64,000 nucleotides of DNA from Mycolicibacterium cosmeticum (GTDB lineage: Bacteria > Actinomycetota > Actinomycetes > Mycobacteriales > Mycobacteriaceae): positions 434,001 through 498,000 of the forward strand of contig JACPVS010000006.1 of assembly GCA_016197365.1 (NCBI GenBank), given 5' to 3'. Under the pieces are notes generated by a model that made no database searches, had not been told where the DNA came from, and worked only from the letters and a program-made list of their open reading frames with translations. Positions 34,850-42,778 of this stretch are shown here, piece after piece; positions within the stretch are counted from its first letter, which is position 1, and each line of letters opens with the position of its first letter. Position numbers and translations under genes: made by a program.

Positions 34850-34871
34850 AAACGCTAAAGGAGTTGGACTC

Positions 34872-35126
34872 ATGGATTGGCGCCACAAGGCGGTCTGTCG
34901 CGACGAGGATCCGGAACTGTTCTTCCCCGTGGGGAACAGCGGCCCGGCCATCGCTCAGATTGCTGACGCGAAGATCGTCTGCAACCGCTGCCCGGTAACC
35001 ACCGAATGCCTCAGCTGGGCACTCGAGTCGGGCCAGGATGCCGGCGTGTGGGGCGGCATGAGCGAAGACGAGCGCCGCGCGCTCAAGCGTCGCAACGCTC
35101 GCACGAAGGCCCGCAGCGGCGTCTGA
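34872..35126 (+). CDS. whiB1: transcriptional regulator WhiB1
   Basis: An 84-residue WhiB protein. The four iron-sulfur ligands are Cys9, Cys37, Cys40 and Cys46, followed by the GVWGG turn (58-62) and a basic C-terminal tail (ALKRRNARTKARSGV) that binds DNA. WhiB1 is an essential, nitric-oxide-sensitive [4Fe-4S] protein that interacts with the main sigma factor. It has AAAGGAG eight bases before ATG 34872. The upstream region is rich in palindromes, and a strong terminator follows. Confidence 0.95.
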   Translation: MDWRHKAVCRDEDPELFFPVGNSGPAIAQIADAKIVCNRCPVTTECLSWALESGQDAGVWGGMSEDERRALKRRNARTKARSGV

Positions 35127-35138
35127 CGCTCCGCTCGT

Positions 35139-35180
35139 AAAGATGTGGCCCCGCCCAAATCGGCGGGGCCACATCTTTTT
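35139..35180. terminator. strong bidirectional terminator between whiB1 and pdtaS
   Basis: A 17-pair perfect stem (35139-35155 with 35162-35178) with a six-base loop ends in a T-run on the plus strand and has AAA on the other side. It lies between the convergent whiB1 and pdtaS genes and can serve both. Confidence 0.92.
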
Positions 35181-35202
35181 CACCAATGCGTTATGGCGCG
35201 CG

Positions 35203-36711
35203 TCACAGCTTGCTGTCGAGGGTGAACCTGCTGCGGCGACCGATGGGCACCCGCAACACCACATCGGTGCCCCCGGTGGGGACATCGTGCATGCCCAGCG
35301 AACCGTCCAGTTCGGCGGATACCAGGGTCCGGACGATCTGCAGTCCGAGCCGGTCGGACTTCTCCAGGCTGAAGCCTTCGGGCAGACCGCGACCGTCGTC
35401 GTGGACGACGACGTCGAGCCACCGGGCGGACCGCTCGGCGCGAATCGTGACCGCTCCGAGCACCTGACCGTCGAACGCATGCTCCAGCGCGTTCTGGACG
35501 AGCTCGGTGATCACCATGATCAGGGCGGTGGCACGGTCCGCGTCCAGCACGCCCAGGTCCCCTTCCCGGGTGATCCGGATGGGGCTGTCGACGGAGGCGA
35601 CGTCATTCATGATCGGCACGATCCGGTCGACCACCTCATCGAGGTTGACCTCCTCGTCCACCGACATCGACAGCGCATCGTGCACCAGCGCGATGGAGGA
35701 CACCCGGCGCACCGATTCGTTGAGTGCCTCGCGACCCTCGGCGTTGTTGGTGCGCCGCGCCTGCAACCGCAGCAGTGCGGCCACGGTCTGCAAGTTGTTC
35801 TTCACCCGGTGGTGGATCTCCCGGATGGTGGCGTCCTTGGACAGCAGTGCCCGGTCCCGGCGCTTGATCTCGGTCACGTCGCGGATCAGGACGGCCGCAC
35901 CGGCCGCTTCCCCACCCGTCAGCAGCGGGATGGTGCGCAGCAGCACCGCCGCCCCGCCGGCGTCGAGTTCCATCCGGGTGCTCGCCCCGCCGGCCACCGA
36001 GACCCGGACGTGTTTGGCCAGTTCCTGGGCCTCGAACGGGTCCATCATGAGCGGCCGCGTGACGGCCACCAGGTTGTGGCCCTCCAGTTCGGCGTTCAAT
36101 CCCATCCGGTGATATGCCGACAACGCGTTCGGGCTGGCGAACGTCACCTCGCCGTTCACATCCAGCCGGATGAACCCGTCGCCCACGCGGGGACTGGAGC
36201 GTGACATGGCGGCGTCGCCGACGTTGGGGAAGGTGCCCTCGTTGAGCATGCGCAGCAGGTCACGGGCGCAGTCCAGATAGGCCCGCTCGAGCGGACTGAC
36301 CTTGCGGCGATCGGCCAGCGCGGTCTGATGCGTCAGCACGGCAACCACCTGGTCGCGGTGCCGAACCGGGACCGCCTCCACGTTCAGCCAGTTGCCGTCC
36401 TGCGAATCGCCCTCCCCGGTATCGCTCTCCCGGCCGATGCTGCCGGAGTTGAAGGCGGCCTCCACGACAGGCATGGTCGGGGCCTCCTGCGTGGTGCCGA
36501 CGGCGTCGGTCAACAGCACCGTGGGGGCCGTGTTGGGCCGCACCTGGGCCACACACACCAGCTGCTCGTCGTCGCGGCGTACCCACATCAGGTAGTCGGC
36601 GAAGGACAGGTCCGCAAGCAACTGCCACTCTCCGACCACCGCATGCAGGTGATCGACGGCATTGCCGGGCAGAACGGTGTGCTCGGCAAGCAGGTCGCCG
36701 AGAGTGGACAT
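35203..36711 (-). CDS. pdtaS: sensor histidine kinase PdtaS
   Basis: A 502-residue soluble histidine kinase. An N-terminal GAF domain and a PAS domain (about 170-285) precede an HWE/HisKA_2-type dimerisation box, IREIHHRVKNNLQT, with His300/301. A HATPase domain follows (ELVQNALEHAF, VVHDDGRGLPEGF, LGLQIVRTLV). With the unlinked RNA-binding response regulator PdtaR it controls transcription antitermination in mycobacteria, including NO and copper responses. There are no membrane helices. It lies 14 bases after the TB7.3-like gene on the minus strand. Confidence 0.93.
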   Translation of the reverse strand: MSTLGDLLAEHTVLPGNAVDHLHAVVGEWQLLADLSFADYLMWVRRDDEQLVCVAQVRPNTAPTVLLTDAVGTTQEAPTMPVVEAAFNSGSIGRESDTGEGDSQDGNWLNVEAVPVRHRDQVVAVLTHQTALADRRKVSPLERAYLDCARDLLRMLNEGTFPNVGDAAMSRSSPRVGDGFIRLDVNGEVTFASPNALSAYHRMGLNAELEGHNLVAVTRPLMMDPFEAQELAKHVRVSVAGGASTRMELDAGGAAVLLRTIPLLTGGEAAGAAVLIRDVTEIKRRDRALLSKDATIREIHHRVKNNLQTVAALLRLQARRTNNAEGREALNESVRRVSSIALVHDALSMSVDEEVNLDEVVDRIVPIMNDVASVDSPIRITREGDLGVLDADRATALIMVITELVQNALEHAFDGQVLGAVTIRAERSARWLDVVVHDDGRGLPEGFSLEKSDRLGLQIVRTLVSAELDGSLGMHDVPTGGTDVVLRVPIGRRSRFTLDSKL

Positions 36712-36725
36712 GGGTTGTCGGGGTT

Positions 36726-36941
36726 CTAGCTGATGACCGCGATGAGGTCGCCGGCCTGGATGACGTCACCGACCGCGACGCTGACCTCGGTCACCGTGCC
36801 TGCCGCCTCGGCCAGCACGGGGATCTCCATCTTCATGGACTCCAGCAGCACCACGGTGTCGCCGGCGCCGATCTGGTCACCCTTCTTGACGACGACCTCG
36901 AGCACACTGGCCACGATTTCGGCGCGCACATCCTCGGCCAT
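36726..36941 (-). CDS. small biotinylated carrier protein TB7.3
   Basis: A 71-residue biotinyl-lipoyl attachment domain. The biotin-accepting Lys lies in VVLLESMKMEIPV (ESMKM motif). A single-domain biotin carrier without an attached carboxylase matches Rv3221c (TB7.3). ATG 36941 is used; the frame continues upstream only as non-coding sequence. It is followed on the same strand by pdtaS after 14 bases. Confidence 0.92.
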   Translation of the reverse strand: MAEDVRAEIVASVLEVVVKKGDQIGAGDTVVLLESMKMEIPVLAEAAGTVTEVSVAVGDVIQAGDLIAVIS

Positions 36942-37066
36942 CTTCACCCCATCTTCCGGCGAACACTTACTAGAGGTGTCTATCGAACCACACCCGGCAG
37001 TGGACAGAGCACCACCCGCGCCATGAGACAATCGAGGTAAGCGTCAACAAACACGGAGGTAACACC

Positions 37067-37159
37067 ATGGCCAAGCGAGGCCGCAAGAAGCGCGATCGGA
37101 AGCACACCAAGGCCAACCACGGCAAGCGGCCCAACTGCGGCTCGAAGGCAGTGCGCTGA
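37067..37159 (+). CDS. ribosomal protein bL37 (30 residues)
   Basis: A very short, very basic protein (MAKRGRKKRDRKHTKANHGK, then RPNCGSKAVR). It corresponds to the actinobacterial large-subunit protein bL37 found in mycobacterial ribosome structures. The ribosome site GGAGGT is six bases before ATG 37067, and a strong terminator follows the stop within 14 bases, so this is a complete, independent transcription unit. It is somewhat longer at the C-terminus than the roughly 24-residue M. smegmatis form I recall. It lies between the TB7.3-like and rshA genes. Confidence 0.85.
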   Translation: MAKRGRKKRDRKHTKANHGKRPNCGSKAVR

Positions 37160-37172
37160 CCCATACGCATAA

Positions 37173-37213
37173 CGAAACCGCCCGGACTCACAGAGTCCGG
37201 GCGGTTTCGTTTG
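37173..37213. terminator. strong terminator after bL37, facing rshA
   Basis: A 17-pair perfect stem (37173-37189 with 37193-37209) with a three-base loop is followed by TTTG on the plus strand. It separates the convergent bL37 and rshA-sigH units. Confidence 0.9.
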
Positions 37214-37222
37214 TGCTGCTGT

Positions 37223-37513
37223 TCAGCCCCTGACGATGGTCGTGCGGCTGATCTCCAGCCGCAGGCGCGCACGAAGCGTGTCAGGCGCCTTCTCGCCGCA
37301 TTTGGCGGCAATCAGGTTCTTCACCCGCTCCTCTACCCCGTAGTGCCGCAGGCAGGTCGGGCACTCGTCGAGGTGGTGGCGCAGCTTGTCGCGCGTCTCG
37401 GCGGTGCATTCGCCGTCGAGCAGCGTCCACACTTCGGCGATGACCGCCGCACACTCGGGATGATCCGGGTCGACCGGGCCGACCGGGGGTACGAACGTGT
37501 GCTCGTCGCTCAT
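37223..37513 (-). CDS. rshA: zinc-containing anti-sigma factor RshA
   Basis: A 96-residue ZAS-family anti-sigma factor. The redox-sensitive zinc site is HHLDECPTC (H-x3-C-x2-C), with additional cysteines at PECAAV and AAKCGEK. RshA binds SigH and releases it on thiol oxidation or heat. ATG 37513 overlaps the sigH stop by four bases, the usual coupling of sigma factor and anti-sigma factor. Confidence 0.93.
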   Translation of the reverse strand: MSDEHTFVPPVGPVDPDHPECAAVIAEVWTLLDGECTAETRDKLRHHLDECPTCLRHYGVEERVKNLIAAKCGEKAPDTLRARLRLEISRTTIVRG

Positions 37514-38229
37514 GAGGAGACCTCCTCGGTGGCCAGCGCTTCGCCGCGCAGGAACCCGCGATCGCGGGCCACATCGGCCAGTAGGTCGCGCAGTTGCTTA
37601 CGGCCTCGGTGCAGTCGGGACATCACCGTCCCGATCGGGGTATCCATGATTTCCGCGATCTCCTTGTACGGGAACCCTTCGACATCGGCGTAGTAGACCG
37701 CCATGCGGAATTCCTCAGGTAATGCTTGCAGAGCATCCTTGATCTCGCTGTCGGGCAGCGCCTCCAGCGCCTCCACCTCAGCCGACCGCAGCCCCGTCGA
37801 GGTGTGCTCGGCGTTGGCCGCCAGCTGCCAGTCGGTGATCTCCTCGGTCGGATACTCCGCAGGCTGCCGCTGTTTCTTGCGGTAAGTGTTGATGTAGGTG
37901 TTGGTCAGGATGCGGTAGAGCCACGCCTTGAGATTCGTGCCCGCACGGAACGACCGGAACCCCGCGTACGCCTTGACCATGGTTTCCTGCACCAGGTCTT
38001 CGGCGTCGGCCGGATTGCGTGTCATCCGCAGCGCGCCGCCGTACAGCTGATCGAGCAGCGGGATGGCGTCGCGTTCGAAGCGGGCAGTGAGTTCGGCGTC
38101 GGACTCTTCGGTCGGAGCGGGCGCAGCCTCGTCTAAATCGGTCATCGTGACAGGACCCATCCCTTCCGTCGCGGCGTGACCTAACGGCTCCAGCAAGTAC
38201 ACCGGACGTTCCAGGCATGCCGTAGACAC
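37510..38229 (-). CDS. sigH: ECF sigma factor SigH
   Basis: A 239-residue (as called) ECF sigma factor controlling the oxidative and heat stress regulon. Region 2 includes [48 protein letters not shown], and region 4 includes [48 protein letters not shown] 38229 is selected because GGAAGGAG (38236-38243) sits six bases upstream. It adds a 28-residue leader ([20 protein letters not shown]...) before ATG 38145, the start most like the M. tuberculosis protein; ATG 38160 is also possible. I found no clean GGAA-N18-19-GTT autoregulated promoter. Confidence 0.9.
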   Translation of the reverse strand: MSTACLERPVYLLEPLGHAATEGMGPVTMTDLDEAAPAPTEESDAELTARFERDAIPLLDQLYGGALRMTRNPADAEDLVQETMVKAYAGFRSFRAGTNLKAWLYRILTNTYINTYRKKQRQPAEYPTEEITDWQLAANAEHTSTGLRSAEVEALEALPDSEIKDALQALPEEFRMAVYYADVEGFPYKEIAEIMDTPIGTVMSRLHRGRKQLRDLLADVARDRGFLRGEALATEEVSS

Positions 38230-38354
38230 TGAAAACTCCTTCCACGATCCTAAAGGTTGCCGCCGACAATTCCCGCCGGCTTCGTTTGCGCCCCGTCGCA
38301 CCTGCAGTAACACCGGTACCGGCCTCGGTCATTCCCGCCGGTGGGAGCCCGCCC

Positions 38355-38360
38355 TACGCT
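38355..38360 (+). promoter_or_regulatory. leaderless -10 box for the YbaK-like gene
   Basis: TACGCT (TANNNT) ends exactly six bases before GTG 38367, the typical leaderless spacing. It lies in the gap shared with divergent sigH. Confidence 0.5.
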
Positions 38361-38366
38361 GAGATC

Positions 38367-38867
38367 GTGGCACGTGCAGCGACTCCGGCCATCGCGGCGC
38401 TCATCGCCGCGGGCCTCCCCCACGAGATCCTGCGGTACGACCATGACCCGCGGGCCGAGTCGTTCGGCGAGGAGGCCGTCACCCAGTTGGCGGCGGCGCA
38501 CGGCCTGGAACCCGGGCAGATCTTCAAGACTCTCGTGGTGGCGTCGGGCCGGGATCTGGCGGTCGCCGTGCTGCCGGTGCCGGCGAAGCTGTCGCTGAAG
38601 GCGGCAGCCACGGCCCTGGGCTACGCGAAGGTCGTGATGGCCGACGGGTCCGCTGCCGAACGCTCGACCGGCTACGTGCGCGGTGGCATCTCGCCGCTGG
38701 GTCAGCGTCGCAGGCTGCCGACGGTCCTCGACGCCTCCGCGCTGACCTGGGACCGGGTGCTGTGCAGCGCCGGCAAGCGCGGCTGGGACGTCGCGCTGGC
38801 GCCCCAGGACCTCGGCACCGCGACCGACGCCGTGATCGCCGACATCCGGCTTAGGGTTGGGCCATGA
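38367..38867 (+). CDS. YbaK-type aminoacyl-tRNA deacylase
   Basis: A 166-residue protein of the YbaK/ProX editing family, which hydrolyses Cys-tRNA(Pro) or similar mischarged tRNAs. Typical segments are HEILRYDHDPRAESFGEEAV, GLEPGQIFKTLVV, VLPVPAKLSLKAAA and the GYVRGGISPLGQRRRLPTV loop. GTG 38367 is supported by the -10 box at 38355; the open frame extends upstream into the promoter. The stop overlaps the following SDR gene (ATGA). Confidence 0.87.
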   Translation: MARAATPAIAALIAAGLPHEILRYDHDPRAESFGEEAVTQLAAAHGLEPGQIFKTLVVASGRDLAVAVLPVPAKLSLKAAATALGYAKVVMADGSAAERSTGYVRGGISPLGQRRRLPTVLDASALTWDRVLCSAGKRGWDVALAPQDLGTATDAVIADIRLRVGP

Positions 38868-39721
38868 CTGAAGCGCCTCTGTCCGGGAAGACCATGTTCA
38901 TCTCCGGTGCCAGCCGCGGCATCGGGCTGGCAATCGCCAAACGGGCCGCCGCCGACGGTGCCAACATCGCGCTGCTGGCCAAAACCGCCGAACCGCACCC
39001 CAAGCTCGAGGGCACCGTCTACACGGCCGCCAAGGAGATCGAGGAGGCCGGCGGCCAGGCCCTGCCCATCGTCGGCGACGTCCGCGACGGCGACTCGGTG
39101 ACCTCCGCCGTCGCACAGGCAGTCGCCCAGTTCGGCGGTATCGACCTGTGCGTCAACAACGCCTCGGCGATCAACCTCGGCTCCATCGAGGAGGTGCCGC
39201 TCAAGCGTTTCGACCTGATGAACGGCATCCAGATCCGCGGCACCTACGCCGTCTCCCAGGCCTGTATCCCGCATATGAAAGGCCGGGCCAATCCGCACAT
39301 CCTGACCCTGTCGCCGCCACTGCGGCTGGAACCGCAATGGCTCACGCCCACCGCTTACATGATGGCGAAGTTCGGTATGACGCTGTGCGCGTTGGGAATT
39401 GCGGAGGAACTGCGGGACGCCGGGATCGCGTCGAACACGCTGTGGCCGCGCACCATGGTCGCCACCGCCGCGGTGCAGAACCTGCTCGGCGGTGACGAGG
39501 CGATGGCCCGAGCCCGCAAACCAGAGGTGTACTCCGATGCGGCGTACGCGATCTTCACCAGGCCGGCCCGCGAATACACCGGGCAGAGCCTGCTGTGCGA
39601 GGACGTGCTGCTCGATTCCGGGGTGACCGACCTGTCGGTCTATGACTGCATCCCCGGGTCCGATCTCGGTGTCGACCTGTGGGTGGACACCCCGAACCCG
39701 CCGGGATACGTCGCGCCCTGA
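38864..39721 (+). CDS. short-chain dehydrogenase (Rv3224-like)
   Basis: A 285-residue SDR. The cofactor loop is SGASRGIG (14-21), NNASAINLGS gives the NNAS motif, and the catalytic pair lies in TAYMMAKFGM (Tyr near 164, Lys near 168). The longer C-terminus resembles HSDL2-type SDRs. It overlaps the YbaK-like gene by four bases and ends next to the convergent aldehyde dehydrogenase. The substrate is unknown. Confidence 0.88.
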   Translation: MTEAPLSGKTMFISGASRGIGLAIAKRAAADGANIALLAKTAEPHPKLEGTVYTAAKEIEEAGGQALPIVGDVRDGDSVTSAVAQAVAQFGGIDLCVNNASAINLGSIEEVPLKRFDLMNGIQIRGTYAVSQACIPHMKGRANPHILTLSPPLRLEPQWLTPTAYMMAKFGMTLCALGIAEELRDAGIASNTLWPRTMVATAAVQNLLGGDEAMARARKPEVYSDAAYAIFTRPAREYTGQSLLCEDVLLDSGVTDLSVYDCIPGSDLGVDLWVDTPNPPGYVAP

Positions 39722-41248
39722 TCAGCCTTTCGGGGTGATGCCCAGCCGTCGCAGACCGCGGGAGGTGGCCACCCGCACCAGCCTCACCGCGGCGGCACTG
39801 CGCCGCTTCGATGCCGGATACCACAACGGCTCGCTGGCCAATGTCGGGATCCTCGGGGCGGTGATCACCTGCGCCCGACAGTATTTGAGGATTCCGTGCG
39901 CGCCGCCGGCTCGCGTACCGATGCCGGAGTTCTTCCAGCCGCCCATCGGCACCTCGCTCGCGAAAGCGTTGGACAACACATCGTTGATGTTGACGGCACC
40001 GACATCGAGCCGGCGGGCTACCCGCTCACCCCGCTCAAGGTCGCGCGTCCACACCGACGCCGAGAGCCCGTAGGAGGAATCGTTGGCCAGCCGGATCGCC
40101 TCGTCCTCGTCGGCGACCTTCATGACCGGGATGGTGGGCCCGAACGTCTCCTCGGTCATACAGGCCATCGAATGGTCTACGTCGACGAGCACCGTCGGCT
40201 CGAAGAAGGTGCCCATGCCAGCCGGGTTGCCGCCGGTCAGCACTCGAGCACCGGCCGCCACCGCGCCGTCGACATGGCGGATGACGATCTCGCGCTGGCT
40301 TTCGGTGGACAGCGCACCGATGTCGGTCTTCCACCCCGCGCCGTCGCAGCCTTGGCGCAGCGCGCCGACCTTCGCGGTGAGCCGGCTGACGAACTCGTCG
40401 TAGATCGGCGCCTCGGCGTAGACCCGTTCGACCGACACGCACATCTGGCCGGAGTTGAACATGCCGCCCCAGGTGATCCCGTTCACGGCGCGGTCGAGGT
40501 CGGCGTCGGCGAGCACCACCGCCGGATCCTTGCCGCCGAGTTCCAGGCTGTAAGGGATCAGTCGCTCGGCGCAGGCCACCGCCACCTTTCGGCCGGTCGC
40601 CGTCGATCCGGTGAACTGCACGCAGTCGGAGTTGGCGATCACCGCGGCACCGGTATCGCCGTAACCGGTCGCCAGGGCCAGCACCGGTGGGCCGCCGATC
40701 TCGTTCCACCCGCGCACCAGCGCGGCCGCACTCAGCGGCGTCACTTCCGACGGTTTGAGCAGCACCGCCGCACCTGCGGACAGCGCGGCGACGAGGTCCA
40801 GCGCCGGCATCAGGAACGGGAAGTTCCACGGCGTGATGACGCCGACCACCGGATACGGCCGGTGAACGGTGGTGAGCCGCTTGCTGATCGCAATGGGATG
40901 CCACGACCGCGGGTGCTCGTCGGACAGGAACTTCTCGGCGTGGCCGGCCCAGTAATCGATCAGACCGCTGACCGCGATCGGTTCGAAGCTGGTGTCCGCC
41001 CGGCTCTTCCCCGTCTCGGACTGGACGGTGTCCATGATCTGTTCGGCGTGGTCGAGCACCCAGCACTGGAATTTCAGCAGCCACGCCCGTCGGCCGCGCG
41101 GGCCCAGCGCCTCCCACGCGGGTTGAAACAGCCGCAGTTCCCGGGCTTTGGCGGCAACGGTGCCGGCGGAGTCGACGGGGACCGAACCGACCTCGCGCCC
41201 GTCGGCCGGGTTGCGCACGGTGATTGTGGCGGGCTGCGTCTGGGTCAT
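39722..41248 (-). CDS. aldehyde dehydrogenase (succinate-semialdehyde dehydrogenase-like)
   Basis: A 508-residue NAD(P)-dependent aldehyde dehydrogenase. The general base is Glu236 (LELGGKDP) and the nucleophile Cys270 (NSGQMCVSVERV). The cofactor segments GVITPWNFPFLMP and QFTGSTATGRKVA are present, along with the late EETFGPTIPVM motif. Overall style is close to succinate-semialdehyde dehydrogenases, but specificity is uncertain. Its start shares a 64-base gap, with a large inverted repeat, with the divergent GNAT-chrA genes. Confidence 0.88.
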   Translation of the reverse strand: MTQTQPATITVRNPADGREVGSVPVDSAGTVAAKARELRLFQPAWEALGPRGRRAWLLKFQCWVLDHAEQIMDTVQSETGKSRADTSFEPIAVSGLIDYWAGHAEKFLSDEHPRSWHPIAISKRLTTVHRPYPVVGVITPWNFPFLMPALDLVAALSAGAAVLLKPSEVTPLSAAALVRGWNEIGGPPVLALATGYGDTGAAVIANSDCVQFTGSTATGRKVAVACAERLIPYSLELGGKDPAVVLADADLDRAVNGITWGGMFNSGQMCVSVERVYAEAPIYDEFVSRLTAKVGALRQGCDGAGWKTDIGALSTESQREIVIRHVDGAVAAGARVLTGGNPAGMGTFFEPTVLVDVDHSMACMTEETFGPTIPVMKVADEDEAIRLANDSSYGLSASVWTRDLERGERVARRLDVGAVNINDVLSNAFASEVPMGGWKNSGIGTRAGGAHGILKYCRAQVITAPRIPTLASEPLWYPASKRRSAAAVRLVRVATSRGLRRLGITPKG

Positions 41249-41253
41249 GGCCC

Positions 41254-41290
41254 GAGTATCGATCCGCCTCGGTCCGGCGGATCGAGTATC
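41254..41290. promoter_or_regulatory. nested repeat operator between the aldehyde dehydrogenase and GNAT-chrA
   Basis: A perfect inverted repeat with 9-base arms (CGATCCGCC 41260-41268, GGCGGATCG 41276-41284; 7-base spacer) is flanked on both outer sides by the direct repeat GAGTATC (41254-41260 and 41284-41290). It sits exactly between the two divergent starts. Confidence 0.6.
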
Positions 41291-41312
41291 CGGGTACCTG
41301 CATCATGAATAC

Positions 41313-41639
41313 ATGCAACCCACGGTCGTCCACGCACCGCAGCTGTCCCGCTTCGAGGTGTACCTCGGCGCTGACCTCGCCGGCTTCGCCGAGTACCTCG
41401 ACCACCAGGGCCGGCGGCTCTTCTTCCACACCGAGATCGGTGAGCAGTTCGGCGGAAAGGGTCTGGCCGGCACTCTCATCCGGCACGCATTGGCGGCCAC
41501 GGTCGAATCCGGCCTCCGCATCGTCCCGCTGTGCCCGTTCGTGAAAAGCTTTGTGGACAAGCATTCCGAAGATGAAGCCTTCGCCTCCTCCGTCGACGAG
41601 GTGACCGAGGCGGCGGTCGAGCTGGTCCGCCGACGCTGA
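41313..41639 (+). CDS. small GNAT-like acetyltransferase (YjdJ type)
   Basis: A 108-residue single-domain protein of the short GNAT type, with FHTEIGEQFGGKGLAGTLIRHAL as the acetyl-CoA-binding stretch and LCPFVKSFVDKH near the end, as in YjdJ/GTLF1-type proteins. ATG 41313 is chosen, although the frame extends upstream. Its stop overlaps the chrA start by one base (TGATG). The target molecule is unknown. Confidence 0.83.
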   Translation: MQPTVVHAPQLSRFEVYLGADLAGFAEYLDHQGRRLFFHTEIGEQFGGKGLAGTLIRHALAATVESGLRIVPLCPFVKSFVDKHSEDEAFASSVDEVTEAAVELVRRR

Positions 41640-42778
41640 TGGTGCCGCTGACGACGATCGCGGGACAGTGGGGCCGGATCGGTTGTCTGGGTTTCGGCGG
41701 CCCGCCGTCACACATCGCGTTACTGCGTGAGCTGTGCGTGGAACAGCGCCGCTGGCTGGACGCCGACGAGTTCGAGGACGCCATCGCTGCCATGAACCTG
41801 CTGCCGGGCCCGGCGTCGACACAGCTGGCGATCTACACGGCCTGGCGGCAACGTGGGTTCAGCGGCGCCATCGTGGGCGGGCTGGCGTTCATCCTGCCGG
41901 GCCTCTTCGTGATCCTCGCGCTGGCGGCGTTCTTCCTGTCCGGCGGTGCGCCCGGTTGGGCGCGTGGCGCGGCGGCCGGCGCGGGTGCGGCCGTGGCGGG
42001 GGTCGCGGTGCACGCCGCGGTCGGGCTGATCCCGTCGAGCTGGCGACGCGCCGGAACCGCCCCGGGACCGAAGATCCGATGGGTCGCCTACTTCACCGCG
42101 GGTGCGGTCGCCGCGGCGCTGACCGGTCCGTGGCTGGTGCTGGTGCTGATCGCCGCGGGCCTGCTCGAAATCGCGGCCCGGATCCGCCCGACGAATGCCA
42201 CCGCGCACGTCTGGCCGGTGCTGCTGGCCGCCGCCCCGGCGCTGGCCGGCATTCCCGCCCTGGTGTGGACCGCGCTCAAGGTGGGTGCCCTGTCCTACGG
42301 CGGCGGGTTCGTCATCATCCCGCTGATGCAGGACGACGCCGTGCATCGGCATCACTGGATGACCGACGCGGAGTTCCTCAACGCGGTGGCGCTCGGGCAG
42401 ATCACGCCTGGGCCGGTGTTGCACACCGTCGCGGTGGTCGGTTACGCCGCCGCGGGGTTCGGCGGGGCGGCCCTGGCCGCGCTCTTCGCGTTCGGTCCGT
42501 CCTTCGTCATGGTGATCGCCGGCGGTCCGCATTTCGACGCGCTGCGTGCGAACAGGTACGTGCAGGCGTTCCTGACCGGAGCCGGACCGGCCGTCATCGG
42601 GGCGATCACCGGGTCGGCGGTGCCGCTGGCGATGGCCAACCAACACGCGTGGCAGTTCGGCGTGCTGGCGCTGGCCGGGGTTGCTCTGCTGCCGGCACGC
42701 CGCGGAGTGGTCAGCACGCTGGTGGGCGCCGCGTGCCTGGGCGTCGGCGCGTATCTGATCGGCTGGCCGGTCAGTTGA
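41639..42778 (+). CDS. chrA: chromate transporter ChrA
   Basis: A 379-residue CHR-family transporter with about ten membrane helices in two homologous halves. The family signature GFGGPPSHIALL is followed by AAMNLLPGPASTQLAIYTAW in the first half. The second half has SYGGGFVIIPLMQDDAV and ALGQITPGPVLHTVAVVGY. It exports chromate across the plasma membrane. Translation is coupled to the small GNAT gene, and the 3' end overlaps the convergent DUF2071 gene by eight bases. Sulfate or another oxyanion remains possible as cargo. Confidence 0.92.
   Translation: MVPLTTIAGQWGRIGCLGFGGPPSHIALLRELCVEQRRWLDADEFEDAIAAMNLLPGPASTQLAIYTAWRQRGFSGAIVGGLAFILPGLFVILALAAFFLSGGAPGWARGAAAGAGAAVAGVAVHAAVGLIPSSWRRAGTAPGPKIRWVAYFTAGAVAAALTGPWLVLVLIAAGLLEIAARIRPTNATAHVWPVLLAAAPALAGIPALVWTALKVGALSYGGGFVIIPLMQDDAVHRHHWMTDAEFLNAVALGQITPGPVLHTVAVVGYAAAGFGGAALAALFAFGPSFVMVIAGGPHFDALRANRYVQAFLTGAGPAVIGAITGSAVPLAMANQHAWQFGVLALAGVALLPARRGVVSTLVGAACLGVGAYLIGWPVS

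Noticed and set aside
38230..38300. SigH-dependent autoregulated promoter before sigH
   Set aside because: A GGGAAT element is present on the minus strand, but no GTT lies at the required distance.
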